Shown here one piece after another: positions 47,115 through 60,767 of a DNA stretch of 64,000 nt. The position numbers were made by a program, and so were the translations under genes. The stretch is from the NCBI GenBank assembly GCA_013180625.2, contig SNVD02015921.1:59911-123910 (forward strand). The letters are read 5' to 3'. The notes beneath the pieces were generated by a model, which ran no database searches, was not told where the DNA came from, and saw nothing but the letters and a program-made list of their open reading frames with translations. The DNA is from Boswellia sacra (Eukaryota; Streptophyta; Magnoliopsida; Sapindales; Burseraceae). The stretch's first letter is position 1. Each line of letters begins with the position of its first letter.

Positions 47115-48885
47115 TGTTGACCCAGGTATGGCAACCCAAGAGGGGGGGTGAATTGGGTTTTTATTTATAACAACGGATTTAGAAAACTTTTCTTGAAAGA
47201 TCCAAATTAGTTCACACCTCTTTCGTTGAAATAAAGGTGAAGAAGATTGAAATTAGAATTTATCAAAGATGCAATCAAAAGATATAATGATGAACATCAC
47301 AAGTGCAGTAAAATGTAAATAGTAAAGGGACAAGAGAGTGGCAACACTCAATTACGTGGCTCGCAAACCTTGCCTACGTCCACGGGCTCCTAGCTCCACG
47401 AGCGAAGCTTTCCACTAAGTTGTAGAATCTTTACAACTTGCTTGATGAACAACCTCACCAAGACTTTTTCTTCCAACTCTTTATAACACCACACCAAGAG
47501 TTCTTCTTGATGAACAACCTCACCAAGGCAACTTCCTTCAACCCTTGATAACACTCACACCAAGCGGTGGGGGGGGGGTGTGGGGGGGGTGGGGGGGTGG
47601 GGGGGAGAGTTCTTCTTGATGAACAACCTCACCAAGGCAGCTTCCTTCAACTCTTGATAACACACAACAAGAGTTCTCTCAAGGATAACTATTATCCTTT
47701 ACAAGAATATCTCACTCTCACCACAATACAATAACAAAGATAATTTTTACAACAAAAGTATAACTCTCTTCAAAGAGTAGATAAAGAATATAAAAGCTCT
47801 CGAAACTTGATATTTCTCTTATTTGTGGCTTGATAGATTCTTCTCTTCACTTCCTGAATGCATGGGAGAAGGGCTCCTTTTATAGGCAAATGAGATGAAC
47901 TTAATCAAGTGAAGACACCATCTTCAAATTTTCTGCCCACCATAAAAACTATAATTTTGTCTGTCATTTTTGTCAATGTTCCGTTTGAAATTTAAAAATC
48001 TGCAACACATGAAAGATTTTCATTTTGAATAAGCTTTCCAACGCATCAAGAATCAAGTCATTTGGATATCTGTAGCTCAAGATATGGCCAAAACACCATT
48101 CGGTGCTCATGTGACTTGATTTTTCCTCTATGTGTCAGTCCATCGACTTGAATGATAATTCTGTCAGCCTTCCGTTTGAAATTTGAATTTCTTCGAACTT
48201 AAAGATCTTCATATTTGAATAACTTTCCAAACATTAAGATCAAAGCTTTGATATCTTCTATCTACGAATGGCCAAAACCATTTCGTGCTACATTTTAGTT
48301 AATTTTTCTTCTTTGTGTCAGTCCACCGAATTGCATGTCAATTATGTCGGCCTTATATTTGAAATTTGAATTTTTTTAAAACATATGAAATGTTCTTCAT
48401 TAAGTTATCTTTCCAATTCCACAAGAATCAAGTCATTTTGATTTTTCTAGCTCAAGATATATCCAAAGGAGTATTCAGTGCTCATGTCAGCTGCTTCCAT
48501 TTGTCTTTCAACTTGCATAATGATTTGGACAACTTTGCACTTGAAATTTGAATTTCATTAAAACATATGAAATGTTATAAATTGAGTAGGCTTTCCAAAG
48601 GCTCAAGAATCACATCATTTAGATATTTGTAGAGATATATATGACCAATTGATTGAACATTGTTCATGTGTCACATTCCTTGAGTCAATCCTTGTTCTTA
48701 AACTTTGGTGCCTTTAACATGTAGTCTTCTCCTTAGATTCAACACTACATTTTAATAAGCCTCTTCTTGATTTTAAAATTATTTCAATGATCTTACTCTT
48801 GCACATAAATAAACATGTTAGTAAATCTCAATTAATCAATGTGTATTATTATCATCAAAATTATCATGCAGCCTTAGGGCTAACA
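47115..48885 (-). repeat. 5' LTR of nested copia element
   Basis: 1771 bp, homologous to 41003-42742. It has an extra G-rich tract at about 47566-47606 and a dense run of one-base deletions at about 48190-48300 relative to the other LTR. Confidence 0.9.
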
Positions 48886-49090
48886 AGTTATTCATTTGAA
48901 CTAGCCTCCGATGAAATAAAATAAATAGACTACATCAGTTAAAGCAAAGAAATAATATTACATACGAAAAAAACCCATTACATACATTTGGCAAACATCA
49001 TCCCCTGTCATGAAGTGGAACTGGGTTTCAACAAGTCTAACGATTATGCCCGGCACTTCCACACCGCTCGTAATTTCGAGACGAGCTAGA

Positions 49091-51823
49091 CTAACCAATA
49101 GAACGGATTCGATTCCTCCAAGGACGACCGGCCAGTCTCCTCATGATTGGCAGTAGAACAACTCTGTTGCGTACCTTCTCAGGAACCATCCAATCCTTGC
49201 TAACTCCAATAGAAACAATTGGCATAGCATATGCATGTAGTAATGTTTTAGGTGTATACCAATAGGCACAATACCCATGGCACATCAGAAGGTTCATACG
49301 TTTGCAAACAGCTAATACATGTGAACATGGAAGCTGGTCAAGATCAAACACCCTGCACGTGCATGTCTAAGCGTGCATGTCTACAACGTTGACACGGTCG
49401 TTACCTCTCACCTCATACATAGTAAAAGAGATATCACTAACCCTTATACGTTCGCCCTTCTTCAAACGCTCTTCCATCAACTAGTTAGCCCACGGCGAGA
49501 GATGTAATTCTGAGTTAGCAAATAACTCTCGATGCTTGTAGAACCATTGCTGCAAGTTGGCCTGGTAATAATCTGCTAACAATGTAACCAAAAGGAATCT
49601 TGCATGCTGCAAGTAGTTGTTCATCGACTCAGCAATTTTTGTTGTCATATGTCGTCGGCCATGAAATTGTGAACGTGCCCATTTATCAACTCCGATCTCT
49701 CGAAGATAAATTGCTGCTACAGGCATATAAGATTCAATTTATCGCATATGATAATTGAAATTAGCACAGTGATATGCCCTTGCAGCTCGAGAGTATATAT
49801 CCAACAAAGTCTTGTCCTTGAACGTTGCCTTCAAGTTACCCTTCAGATGATGAGTGCACAATCCATGCAGTGTATGAGGAAAAACTTCTATAGCAACTCG
49901 TTCAATGCTACAATGACGGTCAGAAATGAAAACAAGATCTCGGACATTTCGACTACATGATCACGCAACTGTCTCATGAACCAATTCTATGACTCATCAT
50001 TTTCAGAATGCCCAACTCCAAATGCTAATGGGTATATTTGTTTATTTCCATCCATACAAGAAGCCAAAAATAATGTACCTCTATATTTGCCTTTCAGAAA
50101 AGATCCATCAACTACGATAACTGGCCTGATTGACGATGCAAATCCAGTAATAGAGGCCCCCATACTCATGAAAAAATATCTGAAATGGTTGTTGTCATCA
50201 GTTTCTAAAGTCGTTTTGGTCTCCAGATTTGCTTTCTCAATCATATACATGTACTAGGGGAGTAGTGTGAACGATTCCTCATGAGATCCGTGAAGTTCTT
50301 GCAAAGCTGTCTCCTTTGCTTCCATTCCTTGTTGTATGTGATATTAACACCCAATGATTCCTGAACATCAAACATAATATCCTTCGGACGATATATTCTC
50401 GATACCTCAACGAATTTGCTCTTAATATGTTTGCCAATGACATGTGTAGTTGCCTGTTTGTGATTTGGGTGAAGTGCGGCTCCGGAACAAGTGTGATGGT
50501 TCTTATACTTTTTCACTTGGAAGAAATGTGAATTGGCTATCTTTGTGGCACGTAAATGCCATTTATAAGATTCAGCATGACATACAACTTCAAACCTTGT
50601 TGCGTTGGAGTTCCTCACCTTGAATTGAAAGTTGTGTTTTTATGCCAAATTTGATAACTTCTCACGAAGCTCGATTTTGCTGTTAAACATCTGCCCAACT
50701 GCAACCTCAATCCCATCAACTACAAACGATGAAGCACCATCGCCAACTGGGGATGATGAATGCATAATAGGCACCATCCACCTAAATGTTTTAGCCCGAC
50801 GGTTGTCATTTTCAAAGCCCAAATTAGCTTCTTCATGTATAGAATTTGCATCCATTCTCGGCTCATTATTCGACACCGGATCTTGTTGATGTCCGTATAG
50901 TAGAGGCGTAGGTGTGGAATGAATTGAAGAAGAAATGGTAAACGGCAATTGAAGAAGAAATGGTAAACGGCACATCCTAGTTCACATCATTCAAGATCTC
51001 CGTCTGTTCATCATTATCAAAATATGAACCGTCTACATCCTGCCCATCAACAATAAAATCATTCAAACCCTCACCCAAATCTTTAATACGAACAGTGCAA
51101 TATTCATTCTCATCGTCACCATGCTCACTAACATCATCACTACCATCATTATAATCTTCATCACGACATCGTCATCATTAACATCATCACAAGCATTATT
51201 AACATCAATATTGCCTAAACTCTCAAACTCTCTATTGCTATCGAGATGACATACTAATCTCGATGGCATCGACAGGGGCACCCTTTCCTCATTTTTGTCT
51301 AACACCCCAACTGACTCATGCCCTGCATGTCCTGAATATTGCTTAAACTCAATGTTAACATCATCATTCAATTGTGGTTGTGCACAAATAGGAGTGGACT
51401 TACTTAATTGGTTGCTTCCACTTGCTGAACGAAACAAAGAGGGATGAGAACTTTGTCGCCTTCATACTGCATCGATCCTGACCTCTGTCTTTGCTTCTCC
51501 CTATCTTCAACTTTAACAATTAATGGTGTATATGACTGTTGTTCCTTCAAACAATGTTGTATAAAAAAACAAACATCTTTGTCAGTCTCAATAGGAGTCG
51601 ACAATGGTGGAACACCCTTAAAAGTAAATTGAACCTCTAAACTTATATTATGCTTACGAAGATCCCAACCCAATTCAGTACTAATAAAGTCAACCAACTC
51701 ATTATAGGTAGCACACCTACGAATTATCAATGGCTTGGCCCTCCCACCAGTGTACCAATAACCACCATTCTCTTACATAATCCAAGAACCATTATATAAA
51801 ATCAGTATGCGTAAAGTTTCCAT
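49091..51823 (-). pseudogene. mudrA-like Mutator transposase gene of the MULE
   Basis: The most likely start is the ATG at 51823 (METLRILILYNGSW). An N-terminal PB1-like segment (51730-51480), an acidic low-complexity stretch (51200-51090) and a MuDR-type DNA-binding domain (about 50720-50490, with FKVRNSNATRFEVVC) follow. The MULE transposase DDE core lies at about 50140-49740 (VIVVDGSFLKGKYRGTLF carries the first Asp). A SWIM zinc finger (FDLDQLPCSHVLAVC) lies at 49350-49300. The frame is broken by a TAA soon after the start, and by shifts or stops near 51410, 51060, 50630, 50245, 49980, 49740, 49480 and 49370. It faces the Ulp1-like gene tail to tail, recalling the convergent mudrA/mudrB layout of maize MuDR. 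Confidence 0.85.
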
Positions 51824-51989
51824 ATCCTGCATGATAGAGACATCATATAAGCTTCGTGGACAAAAAATCATTACGAAATTGCTTAAATAGGTCGCAAAAA
51901 CAACAATTCTACCCAAATGCTTGACATATCTCGACGATCGACGCATGACACTGGATGCACCACACTCGACTAAATACACATCTAACAAT

Positions 51990-52150
51990 CAACGCAGTTG
52001 ACACTCCACTCGACACACTAACTCAATACTCAACCGTAGACTCGACAAAATCCCTCAACACTTGACATGACCCCTCGACATGTTGAGAGTCGATCTTATA
52101 TATCCGACATATCGAGCGATGTCGCTCGACAAATCGTGTCTTATTTCCCA
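51990..52150. repeat. Right subterminal cluster of TGTCG/CGACA words
   Basis: Six or more CGACA/TGTCG words, several as CTCGACA, lie in about 150 bases just upstream of mudrA, mirroring 35455-36030. Confidence 0.55.
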
Positions 52151-52480
52151 TCGACTGTGATACCAAATTTGCTCTACGATTTATAATTTTCAGCAAATTT
52201 TGACAAAAACCGAACTATCTCTAAGCTTAGTTCACATACGCATCCCTATTTTAAGCTACATAATGTGGTTGACAACTACGAAAATAAAAAATAATGAAAA
52301 CATTGCAACCTACTTCAATATTCTTGCGTCAGTTAGAGAGAGATTACGAAGAGTTTGTCTTACCTTGTTGCTCAGCTTCAACTCTAAGGTTAAACAATGA
52401 TATGAAATGAAATAAAGGTGTTGAAGATTGTTTCGGATAGTAGAGGAATGAGTGACGATGCTTCTTTCTTCTTTCTTTTC

Positions 52481-52605
52481 AACAATAAATAATTAAAGGC
52501 ATTTTAGTTATTTTTTGAAGAAAGTGTCTATGGCATAAAAATATTTCGGGATGTGTCTAAATTTCACTAAAGGCTCCTAATTTTATCTATTTTTTCAATT
52601 TTGCC
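52481..52605 (-). repeat. Right terminal inverted repeat of large MULE
   Basis: Reverse complement of the left end; followed at 52606-52614 by the target duplication TTTGCATTT. Confidence 0.88.
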
Positions 52606-52614
52606 TTTGCATTT

Positions 52615-55600
52615 TGGGTTTGGGCGGCTTCCTCTTTTGCAAGTATGCGTCTATTCACTTTCTTTATTATCAAATTCATGAGTCATTATTTATAAACCAT
52701 CCTCCAAAAATTTTTCCTTTCGATGTAGAATTTGTTTATTTTGATATACATAGATAGTTGCAAAATACCCTCTACTCTAACACACTGTATAAAGATTCAT
52801 GAACTTTACTGTGATGTAATTTTTTTTTTTTTTTGTCTGTTTCAATTATTTGTTTTTGGGTTTTGTGCTTTATAGGTTTCCCTAATTCCATTTCTTGTTT
52901 TGGCTATAGAGTGACAGAGAGCAATGTGGGCTGGCCCTGATAAGTGTATTACACCTGCTCTTCTTATTATTGCGATACATGAAAATAACTGTGCCTTGTG
53001 GTAATAAAATCTTTAGCTATCAATTTTTTAAGTTTCAGAAAACAATAAGCCAAGGTAGATGAATAACAAATTTACTTTGGAAGATAAAACAAGAAATTAA
53101 ACCAATTCATGTATGCTAATTCAGAGGATAACACTTGAGAGCTAGGTAAGACCAAATCTTCTCAAGCATGTGTAACAAGAAGTAACAAGTTGAAGGCATT
53201 ATAAGGATAGAAGACGATCACTGGTTCAGAGCTATAGGGAAATTTTGAACGAGTACATGGTCGGATCACAAGGCTGTGGGAAGTGAGTTGATTTCCTCTC
53301 AAGTGAGAGTGAAAGGATTCTGTTCTTCCGCATATGGCGAAGGGATATGTCACAATTTTGACTTCAAATTCGATGCCCTTCTTTATCTTGCATTTTCTTT
53401 CTGATAGAGAAGGAAATCTACAAGTAATCTTTACAATTTGGTTTGTGATTGGTACATTTTAGAATTATTCTTGAATGGCATTTCACAATCTGCAAATGCT
53501 TTTAATTGTAAGATATACCATTCTTGATTCTAAATGTGTGCTTTTAATCTTTCAATTCATGTGTTTCAACCCATGAATTTCCTTGGTCTTGATGCTTATA
53601 TATCCTGATCCAATGAAGCATATTCCACCGTTAAAGTTGATAATTTGATTCTTTTGCTATGAACAAAGTAGGTATTTACTACTTTAATTGGGTTAGTTTA
53701 GTTAGGATATCCTCTCGGGAGTCAATATATTTCATCTAGCTAGTATCATTTGACATTTCAACCCACCAAAAGTCCAATGAATATCTCAATCAATTACCAG
53801 CAACTATCAATTATTTTCACACATTTCCCAAGAAAGAATGCCAACCCTATGAGGAAGAATACCAGAGGATGCTTTATAAACCTTTTCTATGTTTTCTAAT
53901 TTTTGTCGAAACCAGTCTGCTGAAAGCCTCTGATATTTTCGTGGTGGCATTTTCAGCGTCACCTTCATCCTTATTCAATGTTGTATTGCACTGGAAAATG
54001 CAGCAGGCAAATATCAGATAATATTGCAATATTGTAGTTCCATTTTACTTAACGTTTTTTAAATAGGAGCTGATCAGTAACTCCATAGTTATGTACATAA
54101 GCTGGTTGTTTCCTGTGCTCTGTGCTTTTCATAGCTATTGTGGGATCATTCAAATTGTGTCACATTTAATTGGTAATGGTCTGATCAAGCATTTGATTTT
54201 TTGTGCAGTTGGACTGGGTGCAGGGTTTGTGTCATTAAGGGGAAAACGATGGGGCTGATTGTACGTTTCATTGGATACTTTAGCTATTGATTTGCTTCCC
54301 CACTTGAAGTGGGTCAAGGAACAAAAGGAAGCAAAAGCACCAATGTTACTCATCAGTCATGAAGTTGCCCATGTCCTACTTTTCTTATAAAACAATATAT
54401 GTAGCTCGAAAGCGACGATTGGTAATCAGTTAAAGATTTTTCTGTTATTGTGCTACTGCTGTTACTCCATCTCGAGGACTCTTTTCATAAAAGTTTTCTC
54501 ATTTACTAATTAACCCGATAAAACTGGACTAGATTTAAACGAATTCTTCATCTTGAACAGGCACTCATGAAAGAAATGGAAAAAATAGCAATAGAGAGCT
54601 TTAATTGAGGCTTCAGGATAAGGAAAAAATTTTTGTATGTTATTGTTGCAGTCATGTCAACCAAGGAACCCCTGAACTCTTTTTAGTGCTTAGATTCAGT
54701 GCTTTTCACACCTCTGATCTCTTAATATGTATGCTAATGTGATACACATATTTACTTACGGAAAGTAGTGGTGGAAATTAATGGTTGCTTGGAGGCTTAT
54801 TCCAAGCAATGGCCCAGATAGAAAGCCTTAATTGTGGACTTGACAATTTCTTCCTTGGCGGAATTGACAAGGCAAGGAATCAGAAACCCGCGATTACAGG
54901 GCATTGTCAAGCTGCAAATGTGGTATAGAATAGAAATTTAAGTTAGAAGAGAAGGCATTTGTAGAGGTGATTTGGTTCCTGGTGGGGCTACTAGCAGTGA
55001 TTGATCATGAGTTCACTTTGTTCTCTTCAGTGCTCTAAGTATCATAGATTCAGATGTTTCATCTTTCAAATGCATTGTTTAGTTGAGTTACCGCATTCAT
55101 AGAAGATCTTAATAGTTGTTATATATTAGTGGATTTCTTGGATTATTGAATATTCTTCATATAATCATCTTATACAGGAAATCCCACCTCCGAAATTCGA
55201 GTTTATGCAAGTTGATTACTGCAAAATGCTGGTGCCATAAACCACTCAATGATCACATGATTGTACATCTTTACATAAAGAGATTCATAATTTTTAAAGT
55301 TTCCCTCAGCAAAGCATGCATTTTTTGTGCTTAATTAATTGAAGATATATAACCAATCTAATTTTTCCCAAAAAAATCAAATTCTGATTGATCAGCACTT
55401 TGTTTTGAGCCTTTGCCGTCAATACATACATATCAATAAAGCAAAGAAGGTTAATGAAAGCTATAATTGGTGTCCGGGATTCCTTTAAGATCTCCGAATA
55501 ATGTGCCTGATGAGTGCACATTACAAAGTCTTTCTTTTGCTGATAATCTTTGTAGTGGGAGTCATTGTGTCCTTTATGCAGCTATCATAACCCATTTGGT

Positions 55601-57213
55601 CCATCTTTTGCTTTGGTAGGAGACATCAATTATTACTCAATTTAATGGGATTCTTTCTTCTCTTTCTCTGCAACCATACACTTCTATGCCTAGCTAGCTA
55701 TATGCATGTGTGGTTGTGTGCCCATCTTTGTACTGAGTAAATTAAAGATGACTTTCTGTGAAGGTGCTGGCCACTATGCGCTTATGTCTCTTCACCCATT
55801 TAAAATATCTTTAATTAGATTTCAATTATATATCAAAGTCTTTGCCCTTTTCTGCTTACCATGCATATCTATATCTTCCTTGATTCACTTTACCCTAGCT
55901 GTTTCTCTGCAGCTTTCTCTCATATATTATGATATTACTTTACAATTTTCTGATTTCGTAATGGGATATTAGGTTATTGATCGTCTGATATTGGAACGAT
56001 AATAACTAATACATGTACATATTAGTAATTTAGTAATGTTGTCGAATATCAATAATTTTTAAAATTATAGATAAAGATTATCTGTTTACCTTATCTAGAA
56101 CTTGATTCATATATCTCTGTAGTTATGTACATTAGAATAAAGAGTAACCAAATTTTAACATACTTGTACGTTATAGAAAACACAACACACAAGTAACTGA
56201 GACTCCATTTGATTCTAGATTTTCTTCTTCTTCTTTTTTCAAATAATTGAACATAAAATTTGTCTATTCAATAGATTTCTGTGATAGAAACACATATAGG
56301 AAAAGTATAAACAAGGACTCAATTATAGCGTTCAATATCCGATAAGTATAAACTGATATATAGGGTTATGATAGCACATTTTGAGCTGTAAACTGACATA
56401 TTTGGATTCATCAAACATTGTTGAACTATTTGAAATCACAGTAATTAAATTATGGAAAGAAAGTACTCATGAATCTTTAGAACGAGCCTGCCAAAGATCA
56501 AACCAATATAAAAAGTAAAAATATTAATTAGCAATGATGAAACTATAAAAAAATTAATGATAATAAGAGTAGATTAATATTTAATTATCATGTAAAAGTC
56601 ACAGAGAAAACTAAAGGTAAAATAACATAATATATAAAAAGATGAAAAATTGAGTAGGCAGATGAGGAGTTACCACCTGGAAATGTGAAAAGTTGGGCAC
56701 GATGGTGATAGGACCAGTTGCATGACGACAACATCACATAGCTTGATTGGTTTTGTTTAGGTTACACAATTTGTCTGTATTATTTGATTTATACTTTTAA
56801 TATGTTTTGGCTTTTTACAAGAACAAAACTATGGGTTTCGACCCTACAAGGGACCCAATAATTGACATAAAGTGTACATAATAATTGCTTCCAACAATTA
56901 TTTTATTAATTAAGATAACTCATCACTCACATAGAAAGAGAACAGGTAAACGCTTTATTTATATATGTTTTCAGTCTCCTTTCACTTCATTTTATATTTA
57001 TATCCATAAGTTGGGAAGATCTTACGAATAAGTTACATTGTATTAATGCACATTCAATGATCTCAAATAATGCTAAGGATATGTCATAGGAGATGTTTGA
57101 GAGGTGTTTTTAAAAATAGCTTTTTGTATTATTAAAAATACTTTTTGTGTTTATGAGTGTTTTAAAAATTAACATCAAATTAGATATAAATTTCATAGAT
57201 TAATCTAAAAGTA
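52615..57213. other. Intergenic DNA without a supported gene
   Basis: I looked on both strands and found only short, unsupported open frames, AT-rich runs and a T-run at about 52809-52825. Nothing resembles a known domain, tRNA or rRNA. A non-coding transcript cannot be ruled out. Confidence 0.55.
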
Positions 57214-57725
57214 AGGGTGGCAATTCGTGTCACGTATGTCGACCTATTTAATTATTCGTGTCAAAACATGAAATAAGGATTCGACACAGTTATTAAATGT
57301 GTTACCCACGTGTTGTAATTGTGTCATAGTTAGTTCACATAATTTATTTAATTGTTTAACCTAACTATATATAATATATCATATCCTATATATTTATATT
57401 AATTAAAATTATTTTTAGAATATAAATAATTGTTAGTATAAGAAAATTATTAAAATCATCATAATTTACTATTATGTAAATTAAGTTACTTTATAATATA
57501 AAATTTTTTGTTTTACAATGTATATGTTCTAAGTAGATAAAAATTCATATCATTAAATTATCTTGCATATTAAAGATTGATAAGATATATTTAACTATCC
57601 GTGTCATTAAACGGATTGATGTGTTGAACACCTTCAACACGAATCCAACACATTTATTAATCCGTATCGTGTTGATGTCGTATTCATGCCGTGTTCGCAT
57701 GTCGTGACCCAAATTTTCACTCCTA
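57214..57725. mobile_element. Possible hAT-like non-autonomous element
   Basis: The ends AGGGTGGCAATTCGTGTCAC and the reverse complement AGGAGTGAAAATTTGGGTCA are partly complementary (about 14 of 22). The interior has many CGTGTCA/GACACG words, a text common in degenerate plant hAT-like repeats. I saw no clear 8-bp duplication. Confidence 0.4.
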
Positions 57726-60500
57726 TCTATAAGTTTTTTACATAGTCTTCTGGAAAATACTTTTATTCCATAAAGATTTTATATGAAACTTACATTTGTA
57801 TGAAGAGAGTTTTAAGTTTAAGAAAGAAAAATGTAGGTGTGTTATATCATTTAGAGTCGAGATAAATTTAAATGTTATAATTTGAATATATAAATAGACC
57901 TTAAAAAAAAGGCCAAACCCCTTTAATAAGAAGTGTAGAAGAATTTTGTATATTTATATCAAAGTGAGATAAAGAGACAAAACAGCTATATATGTTAATT
58001 GGAATGAGAAATGTCTAGCTACAACGACAATTTAGTACCATTTGTTGTCACAGGTTCGCTGTTTCTAGCTTAGCTAGCTTCGTGTCAAAACCTCATCAAA
58101 GTTGATTCAAGAATGAAAAGATGGAGCACCTAATAGCAAATTAAACTCCATACGCATCTTCTTAATTAATTACACGTATTACCAATATGATTTACATATA
58201 TAATTAGCTTCATTCAACAATATTATCAAAATGGCTAAATACATGGTACGTGTTCTCGTTTCAAGATGCATTATAAACTTTTATCGTAAAATTCATTTCA
58301 AAATCAAATTTGAAATATATTACAATGTTCATATCATCAATACACGACAACCCAATAAGGTATAAACAATTGGTTGTGAAACTGGCAAATAATATATCGT
58401 TTAATTTGCATAAAGAGATAGAGACGTCCCCCAGGCCAGTCATGATTATTAGTATTCATCAGCGAAACCTCTAGCTAATTCTGGAACTTCCCAACTGCCA
58501 ACCCATAACCCTATCAATTGTTCAATTGCAAGTTATAGATAGCAACTTCAGATAATTATTAATTGTATCAAAGCTATACACTGATGTAGAGTCAACATAG
58601 CTTTTTCGGAATTTAGAGAAACTGGGTTAAAGTGCGAATTCTATATTCATTATTATTTTTTAATAGATTGTTTATACATAAATATTAATAGATGACATGG
58701 GTTTCTAACCTAAAAAATTAATTAATCATATAGAGTGAATTATTGATCTTTTTTTTTTTTAGATTATCTCGAGTTAGATATGAGTCTCTCAACCTTTGAT
58801 ATGTTCGAAAAAGGTTTATACATATATAGTTTTCTTTGGATATATAATCTATTTGCAACATTGCAGAATAATTATGAGATTTTAGCTGAGATATGCTATA
58901 TCTTGGAAATTCTTATAAAGATTCACCGAAAAGAAATCGAACAAAAATTTAAACCGAAAGGGGATTCGTATCGATCGAGTTCATGCACTAGCCATCTAGT
59001 AGAGGTCTTAATGGTCAAAAATGGAGATGAAAAAGATTCCCTCTTGAACAAAATTACACAAGGAAATTAAAGTATATATATGCATTGCATGTACACAGTT
59101 GTGACTCAACTTTCAAGTTTCAATAATGGCAGGCCTGAAATCCTTTTTTTTTTTTTTTGGGTTTTCCCTGAATGACAATAGCTAGTGAATAGCGAGCCCT
59201 GAGATTTTGGAGACATAAACATCAGTAGGATTAATAAATGCCAAACATTCGTAAAAGTGAAAAGATGTTGTTGGGTTGGCTATACATTGTCCACTTGAGA
59301 GAGCCATGACTTCTCTAAATAAGCGTATGTTTGGTCTAGGTTCACCTCACCCTTTTCAATACATGACGTCCTCAGGCTCGGCCTCTTTCTTTTGGAAATT
59401 GAAATTTGCTTTTTTATAATTTTCCTGTCTTCAACCTCTATTCGTTGATCAAAATTTAAGGAGTAAAGTTAAGTAGCTTTAGTAGATTGTCATAGCTAGG
59501 CCACATTATATGACATTGCTCTCTGAAATCTCGAGGAGAAAATAACAAAAAAGAATCATGAGAAAAAAGAAAGTGACTTGTTTTACTGCTTTATTGCTAG
59601 TCTAGCCACTATTGTTTTATCCTACAGTATAGCCTTTTACATAAGCTCTTTCATAGAAAGGATGTGTTGACGAGTGCTTGTTAGGAAACAAAACTCAAGA
59701 AAAAATCTTGTGTCTACTTTTCCAAAATTGCATGTTTATATAGCTTTTATCTTTCACACGACAGGAAAATTAGTTATTTACCACATCATTTTTTACACGA
59801 ATTTTATATTAACGTGATTTTTAAAAAAATTATTTACGACTCAAATGATTTTTACGTTGGAGAAACTTACCAAAAATTTTATCCAAAAACATGCATTAAA
59901 TAAAAGTGATAAAAGGTAATATACTTACTACATGCAATAATAATATGATTGAAAAGTACTAATTTACATAAAAGTGCTAAAAGTTAATATTTTTACCATA
60001 TGTAATAATAATATAGTTAGTGTTTTACACTATTGACAATTTCCTTAATTGACACATTGTTAATATAAATAAAAAGCATGTGAGTTGCTTGTAGTAATTT
60101 ATTTTATTTAAGTACATGTATTATTAGTAGTAAAAAGTGTTAATTTAGTGGAGGGAATGCTTTTATAATTTCCATCTTTGGTACTAAATAATTTAAAGAA
60201 CATAAAAAAATATAAAAAAATCGTTTTCTTTATTACAATTATTTCTCAATATACATATTCTTACTCAATTTCGAAAAGAAAACACAAAATTAAAAAAAAA
60301 AGACACATCCTGTAGATTTAAAAAAAAAAATCGATTTCCAATGAGCATTAAAACTGAATACGAAAATTATCATGAATTAACCAACTATAAAATTTCATAC
60401 TTAACTCAATTATTTTATAGCTAATGGGATGAAATTTTTTGTTTTTTAATTTTTTTAATTTTTCAAATGTTAAACATAGATGAAAGTGCAAAACGATTAA
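57726..60500. other. Intergenic DNA upstream of the FLZ gene
   Basis: AT-rich, with no domain recognised. A 96-codon open frame at 58780-59070 has no family resemblance I know and is probably chance. T- and A-runs occur near 58751 and 59144. Confidence 0.5.
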
Positions 60501-60767
60501 AGTAAAAGGGCAACCCCAACTGCTCTCTTTCTTTCTCTGTGTCCGTTAGAAAAAAAAAAGGTCAAGTGGGAGATGAAATGGAAATAGAAGTAGATCGTAA
60601 TAAAGAGGAAAGACAAGGCGTGACGTGGACTTCATAGGACCCGGTGCCCGAAAGCAACGGCCCAGATTCCCTCTCACCCCTCTTCCCATCTTCTTATTAT
60701 CTTCTCTCTTCTCTCTTCTCTTCACCTTCCATTCCATTCCAATTCTCTCCACTCTCTCTTTCTCAAC
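60501..60767 (+). promoter_or_regulatory. Promoter-proximal region and pyrimidine-rich leader of the FLZ gene
   Basis: GACGTGG (60622-60628) is an ACGT-core, ABRE/G-box-like site. From about 60670 to the ATG the sequence is almost pure C/T with repeated TCTTCTC words, typical of a plant 5' UTR. No convincing TATA box is seen. Whether the gene responds to abscisic acid is only suggested by the ACGT site. Confidence 0.45.

Larger units (their letters stand above)
41003..48885 (-). mobile_element. Ty1/copia element nested in the MULE, minus strand
   Basis: Long LTRs (1740 and 1771 bp) read TGTTGACCC to GGCTAACA on the plus strand and are flanked by the duplication AGTTA (40998-41002 and 48886-48890). 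Primer site, purine tract and gag-pol all lie on the minus strand. Gag begins near 47059 and pol ends near 42960. Lineage is not certain; the gag and RNase H wording is close to Sirevirus-type copia elements. Confidence 0.92.
34812..52605. mobile_element. Large ULP1-carrying Mutator-like element (Kaonashi-type MULE) with a nested copia element
   Basis: Inverted ends (GGAAAAATTGAAAAAATAAA on the left; reverse complement of the right GGCAAAATTGAAAAAATAGA) run about 125 bp. They are flanked by the 9-bp duplication TTTGCATTT (34803-34811 and 52606-52614). The element spans 17.8 kb, about 9.9 kb without the nested copia element. A protease gene (DUF1985 plus C48/Ulp1) runs right and a mudrA-like transposase runs left, converging on a repeat-rich centre. 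MULEs carrying ULP-like genes are known in Arabidopsis, melon and other plants; both genes here are broken, so the copy is not autonomous. Confidence 0.92.

Noticed and set aside
52880..54400. Possible gene remnant or microRNA precursor
   Set aside because: No known microRNA sequence, domain or convincing exon chain could be seen.
57214..57725. Autonomous hAT transposon
   Set aside because: The stretch is only about 0.5 kb, has no transposase coding, and the target duplication is unclear.
58780..59070. 96-codon open frame upstream of the FLZ gene
   Set aside because: No family resemblance, AT-rich codons, and no splice or promoter context; it fits chance.
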